NCBI GenBank assembly: GCA_964645715.1
Contig: CAZYAO010000015.1
Coordinates: 10,407 to 74,406, forward strand
Reading direction: 5' to 3'
DNA length: 64,000 nucleotides
Source: JAUMBM01 sp964645715
GTDB lineage: Bacteria; Bacteroidota; Bacteroidia; Chitinophagales; Saprospiraceae
In this document: positions 37,488-46,060 of the stretch, in pieces
Position numbering within the stretch: position 1 is the first letter of the stretch
Layout: each line of letters opens with the position of its first letter
Notes under the pieces: generated by a model
Seen by the model: only the letters and a program-made list of their open reading frames with translations
Databases searched by the model: none
What the model was told of the DNA's origin: nothing
Translations under genes and position numbers: made by a program

Positions 37488-40364
37488 ATGGAATACAATC
37501 CCCGAGAGATCGAAGCAAAATGGAAACAGTACTGGGAAAAAAATGGCATCTATCGCGTTGAAATCGATGCCAACAGGCCTAAGTTCTACGTACTCGATAT
37601 GTTTCCCTACCCCTCCGGTGCAGGCCTGCATGTAGGCCACCCGCTGGGCTACGTGGCTTCCGATATTTATGCGCGCTACAAGCGACTGAAGGGGTATAAT
37701 GTGCTGCACCCCATGGGCTATGACTCCTTTGGGTTGCCGGCTGAGCAGTATGCTATTGAAACGGGTATTCATCCGGCGCTTTCCACCGACCAGAATATTG
37801 GCCGCTACCGGCAACAGCTGGATAATCTGGGTTTTTCTTTTGACTGGAGCCGTGAGGTGCGCACCAGCAATCCGGACTACTACCGTTGGACGCAGTGGAT
37901 TTTCCTCCGGCTTTTTCACCACTATTACGACCTCGAGGCCGCTAAGGCGCTTTCTGTCTCTCAACTCGAGACACGGCTCGCTGCCGAAGGCAATGCGGCC
38001 GTCAGGGCTGCCTGCGATGAGCATACGCCCCGCATCAGTGCGGCAGAATGGGCTGCTATGGACGAGCAGGCGCGCGCGCGCTTTCTGCTGCACTACCGCC
38101 TCACTTTTCCCGAAGAAAGCTTCGTCAACTGGTGCCCGGCGCTGGGTACAGTGCTTTCCAACGATGAGGTCAAGGACGGGCTGAGCGAGCGGGGGGGGCA
38201 TCCTGTTGAACGCAAACTAATGAAGCAATGGAGCATGCGTATCACGGCTTATGCCGACCGCCTGCTCGAAGGACTCAATACCATCGACTGGCCCGAAAGC
38301 CTCAAAGATCAGCAGCGCAACTGGATAGGCCGCTCGCAGGGGGCCAGCGTCCGCTTTGCATTGGCGGACAATCCGCAGCTGGAGATAGAGGTGTTTACTA
38401 CCCGGGTCGATACTATCTATGGAGTCACGTTTATGTGTCTGGCTCCGGAACACGAACTGGTCGGTCAGCTCACTACCGACGCGCAGCGCACAGCGGTTGA
38501 CGAGTATGTGCGCTGGGCGGCTTCCCGCTCGGATGTCGAGCGGATGGCCGAGGTGAAAAGGGTTACAGGGGTGTTTACAGGCAGCTACTGTATCAATCCG
38601 GTAAGTGGCGAAAAAGTACCGGTGTATCTGGCAGATTATGTACTGGCAGGCTATGGCACCGGGGCTGTTATGGCGGTACCTTCAGGTGATCAGCGCGACT
38701 GGAATTTTGCACGGCATTTTTCCCTGCCCATTGTGCCGATACTCGATGCGCAGCAGGGTCTCGAAGAGGCCGCTGATCCTACCAAAGAGGGACTGTATAT
38801 CAACTCTGAATTGATTAACGGACTTTCGTATACTGAGGCAGTGCCCAAGTTGATCAACTGGCTGGAGGCCAATGGTAAAGGCAAAGGTAAAGTGCAGTAT
38901 CGCATGCGCAATGCGGTGTTTAGCCGACAGCGCTACTGGGGCGAACCAGTGCCGGTCTACTGGAAGGAGGGTATCCCGTATCCGCTGGCCGATGATGAAC
39001 TTCCGTTACTCTTGCCCGAGGTCGACAAATACTTGCCCACAGCTACTGGTGAACCGCCGCTGGGGCGGGCAGAAGGCTGGAAGTATGAGGATCAATACGA
39101 GTACGAACTCTCTACCATGCCCGGCTGGGCTGGTTCCTCCTGGTATTGGTACCGCTATATGGATCCGCACAATGACGGGGCTTTTGCCTCGCCAGAGGCG
39201 CTAACCTACTGGAAAGATGTAGACCTTTATGTGGGCGGCTCCGAACACGCAGTCGGCCACCTCTTGTACAGTCGCTTCTGGAACCATTTTCTCTTTGATC
39301 TCGGCCTCGCGCCTGAGCGGGAGTTTGCCAAAAAATTGATCAATCAGGGCATGATTCAGGGTATTATTGAATACCTGATGCTGCAAAAAGATAAGGTCGA
39401 TGGGCTCAGCCGTTTTGTGAGCGCAGAGATGGCTAAAGAGGAGCAGGAGCGGCACGGACGAGAGTTTGCACGCATGCCGATTCATGTCGACTTTGTGTCG
39501 GAGTACGGAACGCCTAACTCACATCTGACGATAGAGGGTATTCGGCAATTCATCGAATGGCGACCCGATTTCGCATCGGCTATTTTCGAATCCAAAGAGG
39601 GTGTCTATCGCAGCGGTAGCTTCCTGCCTGTTGGTGATGCAACAAATATGCAGTTGCAGACAGTCTCGGAGGTGGGCAAAATGTCCAAACGTTATTTTAA
39701 TGTGGTCAATCCGGATGACGTAGTGGCCAAATATGGCGCTGACTGCTTCCGTATGTACGAAATGTTTTTGGGGCCTATCGAGGATGCCAAGCCTTGGAAT
39801 ACCAAAGGAATTGACGGGGTGAGCCGCTTCCTGCGCAAGTTCAGGGCGCTTTTCTTTACGGAGGCGGGTGGTTGGGCAGTGACGGATGAGCAGCCTTCCC
39901 GCGACGAACTTCGGGTGCTGCATGCAACCATCAAAAAAGTGAGCGAAGACATCGAGCGCTTCTCGTTCAATACCTGTATCAGTGCTTTCATGGTTGCAAC
40001 CAATGATCTCGGTCGCCTCGGTTGCCGCAAGCGGGCTATTTTGCGCGAACTGGTTGTCGTCATGGCGCCTTTTGCACCTTTTCTGAGCGAAGAACTCTGG
40101 CATGCACTGGGCGAGTCAGACAGCGTACACCGCGCGTCTTTCCCAATGTTTGATCCTGCTTATCTGCAAGCGGATTCGATTACTTATCCCATTGCACTAA
40201 ACGGTAAAACACGACTGACGGTCGATTTCCCCGCCACGGCTACGCCGGCGGAGCTGGAAGCAGCTGTGCGCAATATGGATTCTTTGGCGAAATACCTGGA
40301 GGGTAAGTCGGTGAAAAAAGTGATCGTGGTGCCGGGGCGCATGATTAATGTGGTGGTAGGGTAA
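37488..40364 (+). CDS. leuS: Leucyl-tRNA synthetase
   Basis: 958 residues from ATG 37488 (MEYNPREIEAKWKQYWEKNG). It charges tRNA-Leu with leucine in the cytoplasm. The class I signatures are clear: HIGH-type motif HVGHPLGY (His48, His51) and KMSKR (Lys731-Arg735). The CP1 editing domain lies between, and SSWYWYRYMDPHNDGAF belongs to the leucine-specific region. The C-terminal anticodon-binding domain and terminal extension are present. The length fits the Bacteroidota type. The in-frame extension up to 37377 crosses the promoter and is not coding. A long hairpin follows the stop. Confidence 0.97.
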   Translation: MEYNPREIEAKWKQYWEKNGIYRVEIDANRPKFYVLDMFPYPSGAGLHVGHPLGYVASDIYARYKRLKGYNVLHPMGYDSFGLPAEQYAIETGIHPALSTDQNIGRYRQQLDNLGFSFDWSREVRTSNPDYYRWTQWIFLRLFHHYYDLEAAKALSVSQLETRLAAEGNAAVRAACDEHTPRISAAEWAAMDEQARARFLLHYRLTFPEESFVNWCPALGTVLSNDEVKDGLSERGGHPVERKLMKQWSMRITAYADRLLEGLNTIDWPESLKDQQRNWIGRSQGASVRFALADNPQLEIEVFTTRVDTIYGVTFMCLAPEHELVGQLTTDAQRTAVDEYVRWAASRSDVERMAEVKRVTGVFTGSYCINPVSGEKVPVYLADYVLAGYGTGAVMAVPSGDQRDWNFARHFSLPIVPILDAQQGLEEAADPTKEGLYINSELINGLSYTEAVPKLINWLEANGKGKGKVQYRMRNAVFSRQRYWGEPVPVYWKEGIPYPLADDELPLLLPEVDKYLPTATGEPPLGRAEGWKYEDQYEYELSTMPGWAGSSWYWYRYMDPHNDGAFASPEALTYWKDVDLYVGGSEHAVGHLLYSRFWNHFLFDLGLAPEREFAKKLINQGMIQGIIEYLMLQKDKVDGLSRFVSAEMAKEEQERHGREFARMPIHVDFVSEYGTPNSHLTIEGIRQFIEWRPDFASAIFESKEGVYRSGSFLPVGDATNMQLQTVSEVGKMSKRYFNVVNPDDVVAKYGADCFRMYEMFLGPIEDAKPWNTKGIDGVSRFLRKFRALFFTEAGGWAVTDEQPSRDELRVLHATIKKVSEDIERFSFNTCISAFMVATNDLGRLGCRKRAILRELVVVMAPFAPFLSEELWHALGESDSVHRASFPMFDPAYLQADSITYPIALNGKTRLTVDFPATATPAELEAAVRNMDSLAKYLEGKSVKKVIVVPGRMINVVVG

Positions 40365-40377
40365 AATATTTTCACAG

Positions 40378-40426
40378 ATAAACGGGTGCTTATGGGCGCT
40401 GAATGCGCCCGTAAGCACCCGTTTAT
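40378..40426. terminator. Bidirectional hairpin terminator between leuS and phosphoesterase gene
   Basis: A 22-bp stem with one G-T wobble (40378-40399 with 40405-40426) closes a 5-nt loop (tgaat); the inner arms are gggcgc/gcgccc. The two genes converge on it. T-runs are weak on both sides. Confidence 0.7.
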
Positions 40427-40923
40427 TATCGCAAACCAAGTTCAATAACCTCCAGATCTGCTATTTTACCCGCGGAGAGGCTAAATCGTACGGCAGTACG
40501 CATGCGGTGAAACCCTTCCCGGCCACAGGCACCAGGGTTGATGTGCAGCAACTGCCGCGCCTGATCAGGTACCACTTTGAGAATGTGTGAGTGCCCGCAC
40601 ACGTATAGCTGTGGTTTATGCACATCCAGCAATTTTTTGAGGCGCGCTGTATAGCGGCCGGGATAACCGCCAATATGCGTCATCAGTATTTTGAGCCCTT
40701 CCCGTTCAAAAATCAAGTCAAGCGGATAATGCTGGCGAACTGTCGTATCGTCGATGTTGCCGTAGACAGCTAGCAGCGGCTTGGCTGTTGACAGAAGTGC
40801 ATCGGCCACGGCCAGATTACCTAAATCACCTGCATGCCAAAGCTCGTCACAGTCGGCAAAAGCTTCCGATAACTGCGGATCCAGCCAACCATGGGTATCG
40901 GAGAGCAACCCTATGCGCATCAT
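40426..40923 (-). CDS. YfcE/MJ0936-family metallophosphoesterase
   Basis: 165 residues. Calcineurin-like phosphoesterase motifs appear in order: IGLLSDTHG, LWHAGDLGN, AVYGNIDD, LMTHIGGYPG and VCGHSHI, then HINPGACGREGF. This small family hydrolyses phosphodiesters in vitro; the natural substrate is generally unknown. The start overlaps the stop of the upstream dehydrogenase gene (ATGA; either of two adjacent ATGs at 40923 or 40920 may be used), so the two are co-translated. The stop lies at the edge of the convergent terminator. Confidence 0.9.
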   Translation of the reverse strand: MMRIGLLSDTHGWLDPQLSEAFADCDELWHAGDLGNLAVADALLSTAKPLLAVYGNIDDTTVRQHYPLDLIFEREGLKILMTHIGGYPGRYTARLKKLLDVHKPQLYVCGHSHILKVVPDQARQLLHINPGACGREGFHRMRTAVRFSLSAGKIADLEVIELGLR

Positions 40924-41897
40924 GGTACAGACGACAAATCAATGACCAGTTTACCCAGCTGCTGTCCGGCAGCCATTTTGGCAAATGCCTGTGGGGCCTC
41001 TTCCAGGGGTACTATACTGTCAATCACCGGCCTGATGCGGTGCAGAGAGACAAATGCCAGCATAGCTGCAAACTCTTGATCGGTACCCATACTTGTGCCC
41101 ATGATATGGAGCTGCTTCCAGAAGATTGCCTGCGGACTGAAGGAAGGAACGGCTCCCTGGCCGCCACCGTAGCTGACAATGCGCCCGCCGGGTGCTGCCA
41201 GCTTGAGGAGTGCCTGAAAACCCTCACCCCCGGCACTGTCAACAATGAGATCAAAGTTGCCGGCTACGCGCTGCAAGCTTTTTTCCCACCCTTGCTCGCG
41301 GTAATTGACACCCCCTGCCGCGCCAATCGCTCGTGCGGCTTCGAGCTTGTGGTTGTGCCCGCTGGTCACAAACACGTGGGCGCCAGCACTAACGGCCAAC
41401 TGGGTAGCCAACAAGGCAACGCCCCCGCCAATGCCGGTGATTAGCACCCTTTCACCTGCAGCCAGCTGCCCTTTGGTGAAAAGCGCACGCCAGGCAGTAA
41501 GCCCTGCCAAAGGCAGTGCTGCTGCCTCCGCATCACTCAGGTGTGGTGGCTGTTCATGTAGACGATCCGGCGAAACCGCAATGAATTCTGCCAGCGTACC
41601 ATTGACCGGCATGCCCAGAATGCTGTACTCAGGCGAGGGAAAACGAGGATTGTCACCCCACTGTATGTTGGGATTAATCAATACCTTGCGACCAGCATGA
41701 CTACCCGCACCATCAGAGCCTAAAACTACAGGTGTTACAATGCCCGGGTATTTGCCTTGTGTAATCCACACATCTCGGTGGTTGAGCGCTGCTGCGTGCA
41801 GCTTCACAACTACCTGATCTTCGGAAGGCACCGGCATGGCATGGTCGGCAACGAAAGTAAGTCCGCGGGGAGGCTCATAGAACACCAGTGCACGCAT
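40920..41897 (-). CDS. Zinc-independent MDR-family oxidoreductase (quinone oxidoreductase-like)
   Basis: 325 residues. A GroES-like N-terminal domain (VVVKLHAAALNHRDVWITQG, then PVVLGSDGAG) is followed by a Rossmann NAD(P)-binding domain (VLITGIGGGVALLATQLAVS). The structural-zinc cysteines of alcohol dehydrogenases are missing, which places it with quinone-oxidoreductase or enoyl-reductase-like MDR proteins. The substrate cannot be read from the sequence. It is coupled to the downstream phosphoesterase by an ATGA overlap. The gene upstream ends 33 bp before its start, so a three-gene unit is possible. Confidence 0.88.
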   Translation of the reverse strand: MRALVFYEPPRGLTFVADHAMPVPSEDQVVVKLHAAALNHRDVWITQGKYPGIVTPVVLGSDGAGSHAGRKVLINPNIQWGDNPRFPSPEYSILGMPVNGTLAEFIAVSPDRLHEQPPHLSDAEAAALPLAGLTAWRALFTKGQLAAGERVLITGIGGGVALLATQLAVSAGAHVFVTSGHNHKLEAARAIGAAGGVNYREQGWEKSLQRVAGNFDLIVDSAGGEGFQALLKLAAPGGRIVSYGGGQGAVPSFSPQAIFWKQLHIMGTSMGTDQEFAAMLAFVSLHRIRPVIDSIVPLEEAPQAFAKMAAGQQLGKLVIDLSSVP

Positions 41898-41930
41898 GCA
41901 GACCAGCTTTACAGGGTGAAAAAAATGAAC

Positions 41931-43085
41931 TTATTTTTGTAGACAGCGCAGTTGCTGTTGGAAAAAATCAAGTTGATAGATCTTGTATTCCTCGTAGCCG
42001 CTACTCCAAAAGACGCGAATAAAGTCAGCCTCTCCCTGCTGCAGAATGTTGAGCTGGCGACGGTCGATTGGATAGACAACGCGATAGGTGAGTAAGCCTT
42101 TGCGGGTGTCATAGCTCCCGCGCTCCAGTTTTTCTGCCCGAAGGTTGACAAACTCGCCATTGAGCAGCTTAATGGTCAGGATACTACCCGATTCGATGAA
42201 GCCATAGGCTTCTCTTGCATTAGGATAGGCAAAAGAAAACTCTAAGCTCAGTTGTTGGCGGTTGCCCTTGCTCGACAAAAAACCTTCACAGCGGAGATAC
42301 TCCTTGTCTTTCAGAAATGGCCGTAGCCGTTCATCTGTATACGTAAACAATAGACGCTGCGCCACCTGCCGAGCCCACTCACCTGTTGTTTCATCCCGAC
42401 TGTCCTGGGTAGTAAAGCAGTCTGGCTGCGGAGGCTGTCCCATGAGATCATAGCCCGGTGGGGGAGCCAGCGAATTCTCTGAAATGGCTAGTGTATTGGT
42501 GTAGCTGCGGTCAACCTGACGGCGCCGTAACAATAGCTCCTCGAGCTTGCGCAGGCGCATACGGGCGTTGAAAGCTTCAATGAACCCACCTTTTTCTACC
42601 AAATCCATGTCCTGAGCGGCTGTTTGCTTGGCTGTCTCCAGGGACAAAAAAGCGTTTACTTCTCGCTCACGGGCGGCGGTGAGCTGCCGGCGGAGGATCT
42701 GCTGCAGTGTCTCGTCAGTTGTGGTTTCCAGTTGCTGCTCAAGCCGTTCCCGGTCGAGCTTGGATTGTTGCGCCATCTCGGCAGCCAGATAAGTGGCATC
42801 GACCGCCAGCTGTGCTTGGCGAATGGCTACTTTGAAAAGGTCCTCCTCGTTGAGCGAGATAGACCCGTCTAGCGGCTCTATAGTGCCATTGTATACAGGG
42901 TAGGGGATGGAACCACTGGCAAGCATGCGCTGCCCTGGCAAATCCTTGAAATAGCTGAACTGACCGTCCGGATAGACGACAATCTTCTCACCGGCTAGAT
43001 TCTCCCGGACTACCTGTGACCGAATGGGCAGGCTAAGAGCCAACAGCAAGCTGAAGGCTAATACAATTTTTTGGATTATGACCAT
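41931..43085 (-). CDS. Uncharacterised secreted coiled-coil protein
   Basis: 384 residues, not recognised as a characterised family. A signal peptide (LAFSLLLALSLPIRSQ) begins the protein. A short segment IVVYPDGQFSYFKDLPG follows and resembles N-terminal motifs of other Bacteroidota exported proteins. Residues about 85-200 are rich in Gln, Glu, Arg and Leu with heptad spacing (LERERLEQQLE-like), suggesting a coiled coil. The C-terminal 150 residues look beta-rich (LSLEFSFAYPNAREAYGFIE, then LLTYRVVYPIDRRQLNIL) with two to three cysteines. It is likely periplasmic. It is divergent from cdaA, and a -7 element lies 44 bp before its start. Confidence 0.75.
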   Translation of the reverse strand: MVIIQKIVLAFSLLLALSLPIRSQVVRENLAGEKIVVYPDGQFSYFKDLPGQRMLASGSIPYPVYNGTIEPLDGSISLNEEDLFKVAIRQAQLAVDATYLAAEMAQQSKLDRERLEQQLETTTDETLQQILRRQLTAAREREVNAFLSLETAKQTAAQDMDLVEKGGFIEAFNARMRLRKLEELLLRRRQVDRSYTNTLAISENSLAPPPGYDLMGQPPQPDCFTTQDSRDETTGEWARQVAQRLLFTYTDERLRPFLKDKEYLRCEGFLSSKGNRQQLSLEFSFAYPNAREAYGFIESGSILTIKLLNGEFVNLRAEKLERGSYDTRKGLLTYRVVYPIDRRQLNILQQGEADFIRVFWSSGYEEYKIYQLDFFQQQLRCLQK

Positions 43086-43128
43086 GGTCTAAAACGATTA
43101 ACTTTGCAAGTGACTATCTTCTGGTAAA

Positions 43129-43136
43129 CAAATATA
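43129..43136 (-). promoter_or_regulatory. -7 element for the coiled-coil protein gene
   Basis: Minus strand TATATTTG matches TAnnTTTG, 43 bp before the ATG at 43085. A TTG at the standard -33 distance is not evident. Confidence 0.4.
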
Positions 43137-43241
43137 ATCTATTTCTGCAATAGGAAGCGCATAATTAGCCTATTTTGTACACTTATTGTTTTACTGTCTG
43201 TTTAATGAAAGTAACAAAACAAAACGCTTACAAACTGCTGT

Positions 43242-44042
43242 ATGGGGTGGCTGTATTTTAAGATTGGATTTATGCCAATCAGCATTTGGGATGTACTGGA
43301 CGTGCTGATTGTCGCCTGGCTGATGTTTCAGTTGTACAAACTGTTGCGGGGTAGCATTGCTTTTGCTATATTTTTTGGGCTGCTGTTGATGTACATTATA
43401 TGGTGGCTGGTTAGTCAGTTGGACATGCACCTGCTCTCAGGCATTCTCACCCAATTTGTGAATGTGGGCGTGATTGCACTTATCATCATTTTTCAACCCG
43501 AAGTCAGGCGGTTTTTGCTTTACATTGGCAATCGGACATTGCGGCAGCGTTCGGCTTTCTGGGAGCGATTACTGCCCTCAGCGGCGACCGGAACGGCTGC
43601 TGATGCAGACGAACTGGAGGAACTGCTGGAGGCTGTTATCCGATTATCCGAGCAGCGCACAGGGGCGCTCATCGTGCTGAGCAGAAATTACAATCTGGAC
43701 GGCTATGTGAGTGGGGGAACAGAACTGGATGCCCGGCTGTCGGGAGCACTGCTGATGAGCCTTTTCAATAAGGAAAGTCCGCTACACGATGGTGCTGTCA
43801 TCGTTGAGTCCGGTAAAATCCTTCAGGCAGGCTGCGTGTTACCTGTATCCAAGAGTGAATCCATTCCTGCCAGTGTAGGTCTGCGACACAGGGCAGCCGT
43901 AGGGCTTTCCGAAAGAACGAGCGTTGCTTCGCTGGTGGTCTCCGAAGAAACCGGACAAATTGCCCTCGCGTATGAAGGAAGCTTGGAGGAGAATCTTCAC
44001 GCGCAGCGCCTTCGGCAGCTGCTGGAGTTGTACTATGTATAG
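43242..44042 (+). CDS. cdaA: Diadenylate cyclase CdaA
   Basis: 266 residues. It makes the second messenger c-di-AMP from two ATP. Three N-terminal membrane helices (about residues 10-90) are followed by a DAC domain with the catalytic motifs HDGAVIV (Asp183-Gly-Ala) and RHRAAVGLSE (Arg215-His-Arg). The length is normal for the CdaA type. Start ATG 43242 is the first in frame after the intergenic region; ATG 43272 (MPISIW) is possible. In many Bacteroidota cdaA follows folP, but here the neighbour is an unrelated divergent gene. The 3' end faces a strong terminator. Confidence 0.95.
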   Translation: MGWLYFKIGFMPISIWDVLDVLIVAWLMFQLYKLLRGSIAFAIFFGLLLMYIIWWLVSQLDMHLLSGILTQFVNVGVIALIIIFQPEVRRFLLYIGNRTLRQRSAFWERLLPSAATGTAADADELEELLEAVIRLSEQRTGALIVLSRNYNLDGYVSGGTELDARLSGALLMSLFNKESPLHDGAVIVESGKILQAGCVLPVSKSESIPASVGLRHRAAVGLSERTSVASLVVSEETGQIALAYEGSLEENLHAQRLRQLLELYYV

Positions 44043-44081
44043 TGTTTGGGGTTTTTAAAAAAAAATCCCAAACGCAAAGGC

Positions 44082-44122
44082 ATATAAAACGCTCTTTGGC
44101 AGCGCCAAAGAGCGTTTTATAT
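44082..44122. terminator. Bidirectional hairpin terminator between cdaA and glycerophosphodiesterase gene
   Basis: A 19-bp perfect stem (44082-44100 with 44104-44122) closes a 3-nt loop. The outer arms are AT-rich (atataaaacg) and give T-runs on both strands. The stop of the convergent gene begins directly after the right arm. A smaller tttggg/cccaaa palindrome (44044-44072) precedes it. Confidence 0.85.
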
Positions 44123-45079
44123 TCAATCATTTATCGGTACAATACGATCAGGGTAATCCGTAATGATGCCATCGACCCCCCACTGTATGAGCTTCTGCAT
44201 AGCTGCCTGATCATTGACTGTCCAGGGAATTACCAGCATGCCTTTGCTTTGTGCGTCGGCCACTAGCTGTTGACCGAGTCGCTGGTGGTTAGGACTGTAC
44301 ACTTCAGGCGTAAATCCAAGTTGCTGCAGCTGCTGTTCGAGTGACAACTGATTGTCAACCAGCAGAGAGAGTCGTAGTTCTGGCGCCAACTGACGAACAG
44401 TCTGCAGGGCACGGAGGTCAAAAGACTGTATCGTAACACGCGGGCTAATTTGAAGTTGTCGAACCTGATCGACCACCAGGCGGGCAAATTCTTCTACAGG
44501 CGGCGTTAGTTTGCCATCCCATGCCGGATTACTCTTTATCTCCAGATTGAAAAGGGGTAACTCTCGCGCATTAGCCCGGCAGTACGCATCTGCCTGCATG
44601 AGTATTTCCACAAAACTTGGCTTGAAAGCTGCCTGAGCTGCCTGCGTAGGGAAAAGCGGATGTTTGCGCTGCCCGCAGTCATACGTACGAATCTGCTCAC
44701 TGCTGAGCGACCACAGGGCAATTTGCTGTTCTTCTGCCGCTGTAACCGCCCGTCCGTCGGGATGACTGCAAATGACTGAAGACATCCAGGGTTCGTGGGA
44801 AACAATCAGCTGCTGATCGGCAGAGACCGCCAAATCGAGTTCCAGCGTGGTGACAGCCGGAAATGTAAGCGCTAGCAGGCAGGCCGCTACCGTGTTTTCA
44901 GGTGCCAGCCCACGAGCACCGCGATGCCCCTGCCATTCAAATGGAAGTTGGATAGATTCCTTTTGCATCGTACTTTTGCTTGCATTGCTGCTGCAGGAAA
45001 ATGAACTTAGTAGGAGAGACACTAGGATTATGGGCAGGTCAACAAGAACCTGGCCCCGCTTCAGGGTGGTTTTGAACAT
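44123..45079 (-). CDS. Glycerophosphodiester phosphodiesterase lipoprotein
   Basis: 318 residues from ATG 45079; a TTG at 45106 is in frame but upstream of the hydrophobic signal. The signal ends LLLSSFSC (Cys29), so a lipoprotein is likely. The GDPD signature QGHRGARGLAPENT places the catalytic His at residue 52, followed by LELDLAVSADQQLIVSHEP (metal-binding Glu/Asp and second His) and the terminal GVDGIITDYPDRIV. The enzyme hydrolyses deacylated phospholipids to glycerol-3-phosphate and alcohol, here probably in the periplasm. A -7 element (TACATTTG, 45139-45146 minus) lies about 60 bp upstream. It is divergent from the acyltransferase gene. Confidence 0.92.
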   Translation of the reverse strand: MFKTTLKRGQVLVDLPIILVSLLLSSFSCSSNASKSTMQKESIQLPFEWQGHRGARGLAPENTVAACLLALTFPAVTTLELDLAVSADQQLIVSHEPWMSSVICSHPDGRAVTAAEEQQIALWSLSSEQIRTYDCGQRKHPLFPTQAAQAAFKPSFVEILMQADAYCRANARELPLFNLEIKSNPAWDGKLTPPVEEFARLVVDQVRQLQISPRVTIQSFDLRALQTVRQLAPELRLSLLVDNQLSLEQQLQQLGFTPEVYSPNHQRLGQQLVADAQSKGMLVIPWTVNDQAAMQKLIQWGVDGIITDYPDRIVPIND

Positions 45080-45163
45080 TTTCAGTAATTCTGTAATCGC
45101 AATCAACTATTTTTCACACAAGGACGGAAACGAGGGCACAAATGTACTAATATTGTGTAATAA

Positions 45164-46060
45164 ATGAATAAGATTCTATACCACCTGTTATTTGTTCCGG
45201 TGACGAAACTGCCTATTTGGTGGATGTACCGTATTTCGGACACGCTCTACTGGGTATTGTACCGGGTGTTGGGCTATCGTAAAAAAGTGGTGCTGGGCAA
45301 TATGCGCAGTGTTTTTCCTGAAAAATCAGCACAAGAAATTCGCCGGCTGGCAGATGCCTTCTACAGCCATTTTTTTGACCTGATCGTCGAGACCCTGCGT
45401 GTCTTCAGTATGCCAGCGGAGGAAGTAAAAAAGCGATGTACCCTGACGAATGTTGCGCTGCTGGAGCACTATTACGCACAGGGCAGGGGCATTGTATTGG
45501 TAGCAGGTCATTACAACAATTGGGAAATTGCCTCGCAGTCGATGACGCTGCAACTGAGTCACCAGATTATCGGGGTATATGCACCGCTCAAAAATGCTTT
45601 TTTTGAGAAGGCAACCAAGCGCCACCGGGCGCGCTTTGGTATGGCGCTGGTACCTATGCAGCAAGCCAGGGATTTTCTTACACACTATGATAACGCACAG
45701 CGACCCGGGCTCACGCTGCTGGCTGCAGACCAATCACCTTCCAACCCCGATCGTTCTTTCTGGACACACTTTCTGGGTAGGGAAACACCGGTATTCTTCG
45801 GGCCGGAATACTTTGCCAAAAACCATAACCTGGTTATGGTCTTTGGCCATTTGACTAAGCTAAGTCGGGGTCACTATGACATGCGTTTCGAGTTGATCGA
45901 AGACCAGCCAACAGACGCACCCTATGGAGAACTGACACTCAGCCATGTAAGAGCCTTAGAGCAAGACATCCGCAACAACCCCCAGTTTTGGCTCTGGACG
46001 CACCGCCGCTGGAAGCGGCAGCGGCCAGCCAATGCCACGGTTTACCCCAACATCTCATAA
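45164..46060 (+). CDS. LpxL/HtrB-family lipid A-type acyltransferase
   Basis: 298 residues. It transfers an acyl chain to a lipid A-type acceptor at the inner membrane. The catalytic HX4E motif is HYNNWE (His116, Glu121), and the downstream family features LLAADQSPSNPDRSFWTHFLG and FGPEYFAKN are present. An N-terminal hydrophobic segment (YHLLFVPVTKLPIWWMY) anchors the protein. It ends LWTHRRWKRQRP, typical for the family. The last 19 bp overlap the 3' end of the convergent thiolase gene. It is divergent from the glycerophosphodiesterase gene; both act on membrane lipids. Confidence 0.92.
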   Translation: MNKILYHLLFVPVTKLPIWWMYRISDTLYWVLYRVLGYRKKVVLGNMRSVFPEKSAQEIRRLADAFYSHFFDLIVETLRVFSMPAEEVKKRCTLTNVALLEHYYAQGRGIVLVAGHYNNWEIASQSMTLQLSHQIIGVYAPLKNAFFEKATKRHRARFGMALVPMQQARDFLTHYDNAQRPGLTLLAADQSPSNPDRSFWTHFLGRETPVFFGPEYFAKNHNLVMVFGHLTKLSRGHYDMRFELIEDQPTDAPYGELTLSHVRALEQDIRNNPQFWLWTHRRWKRQRPANATVYPNIS

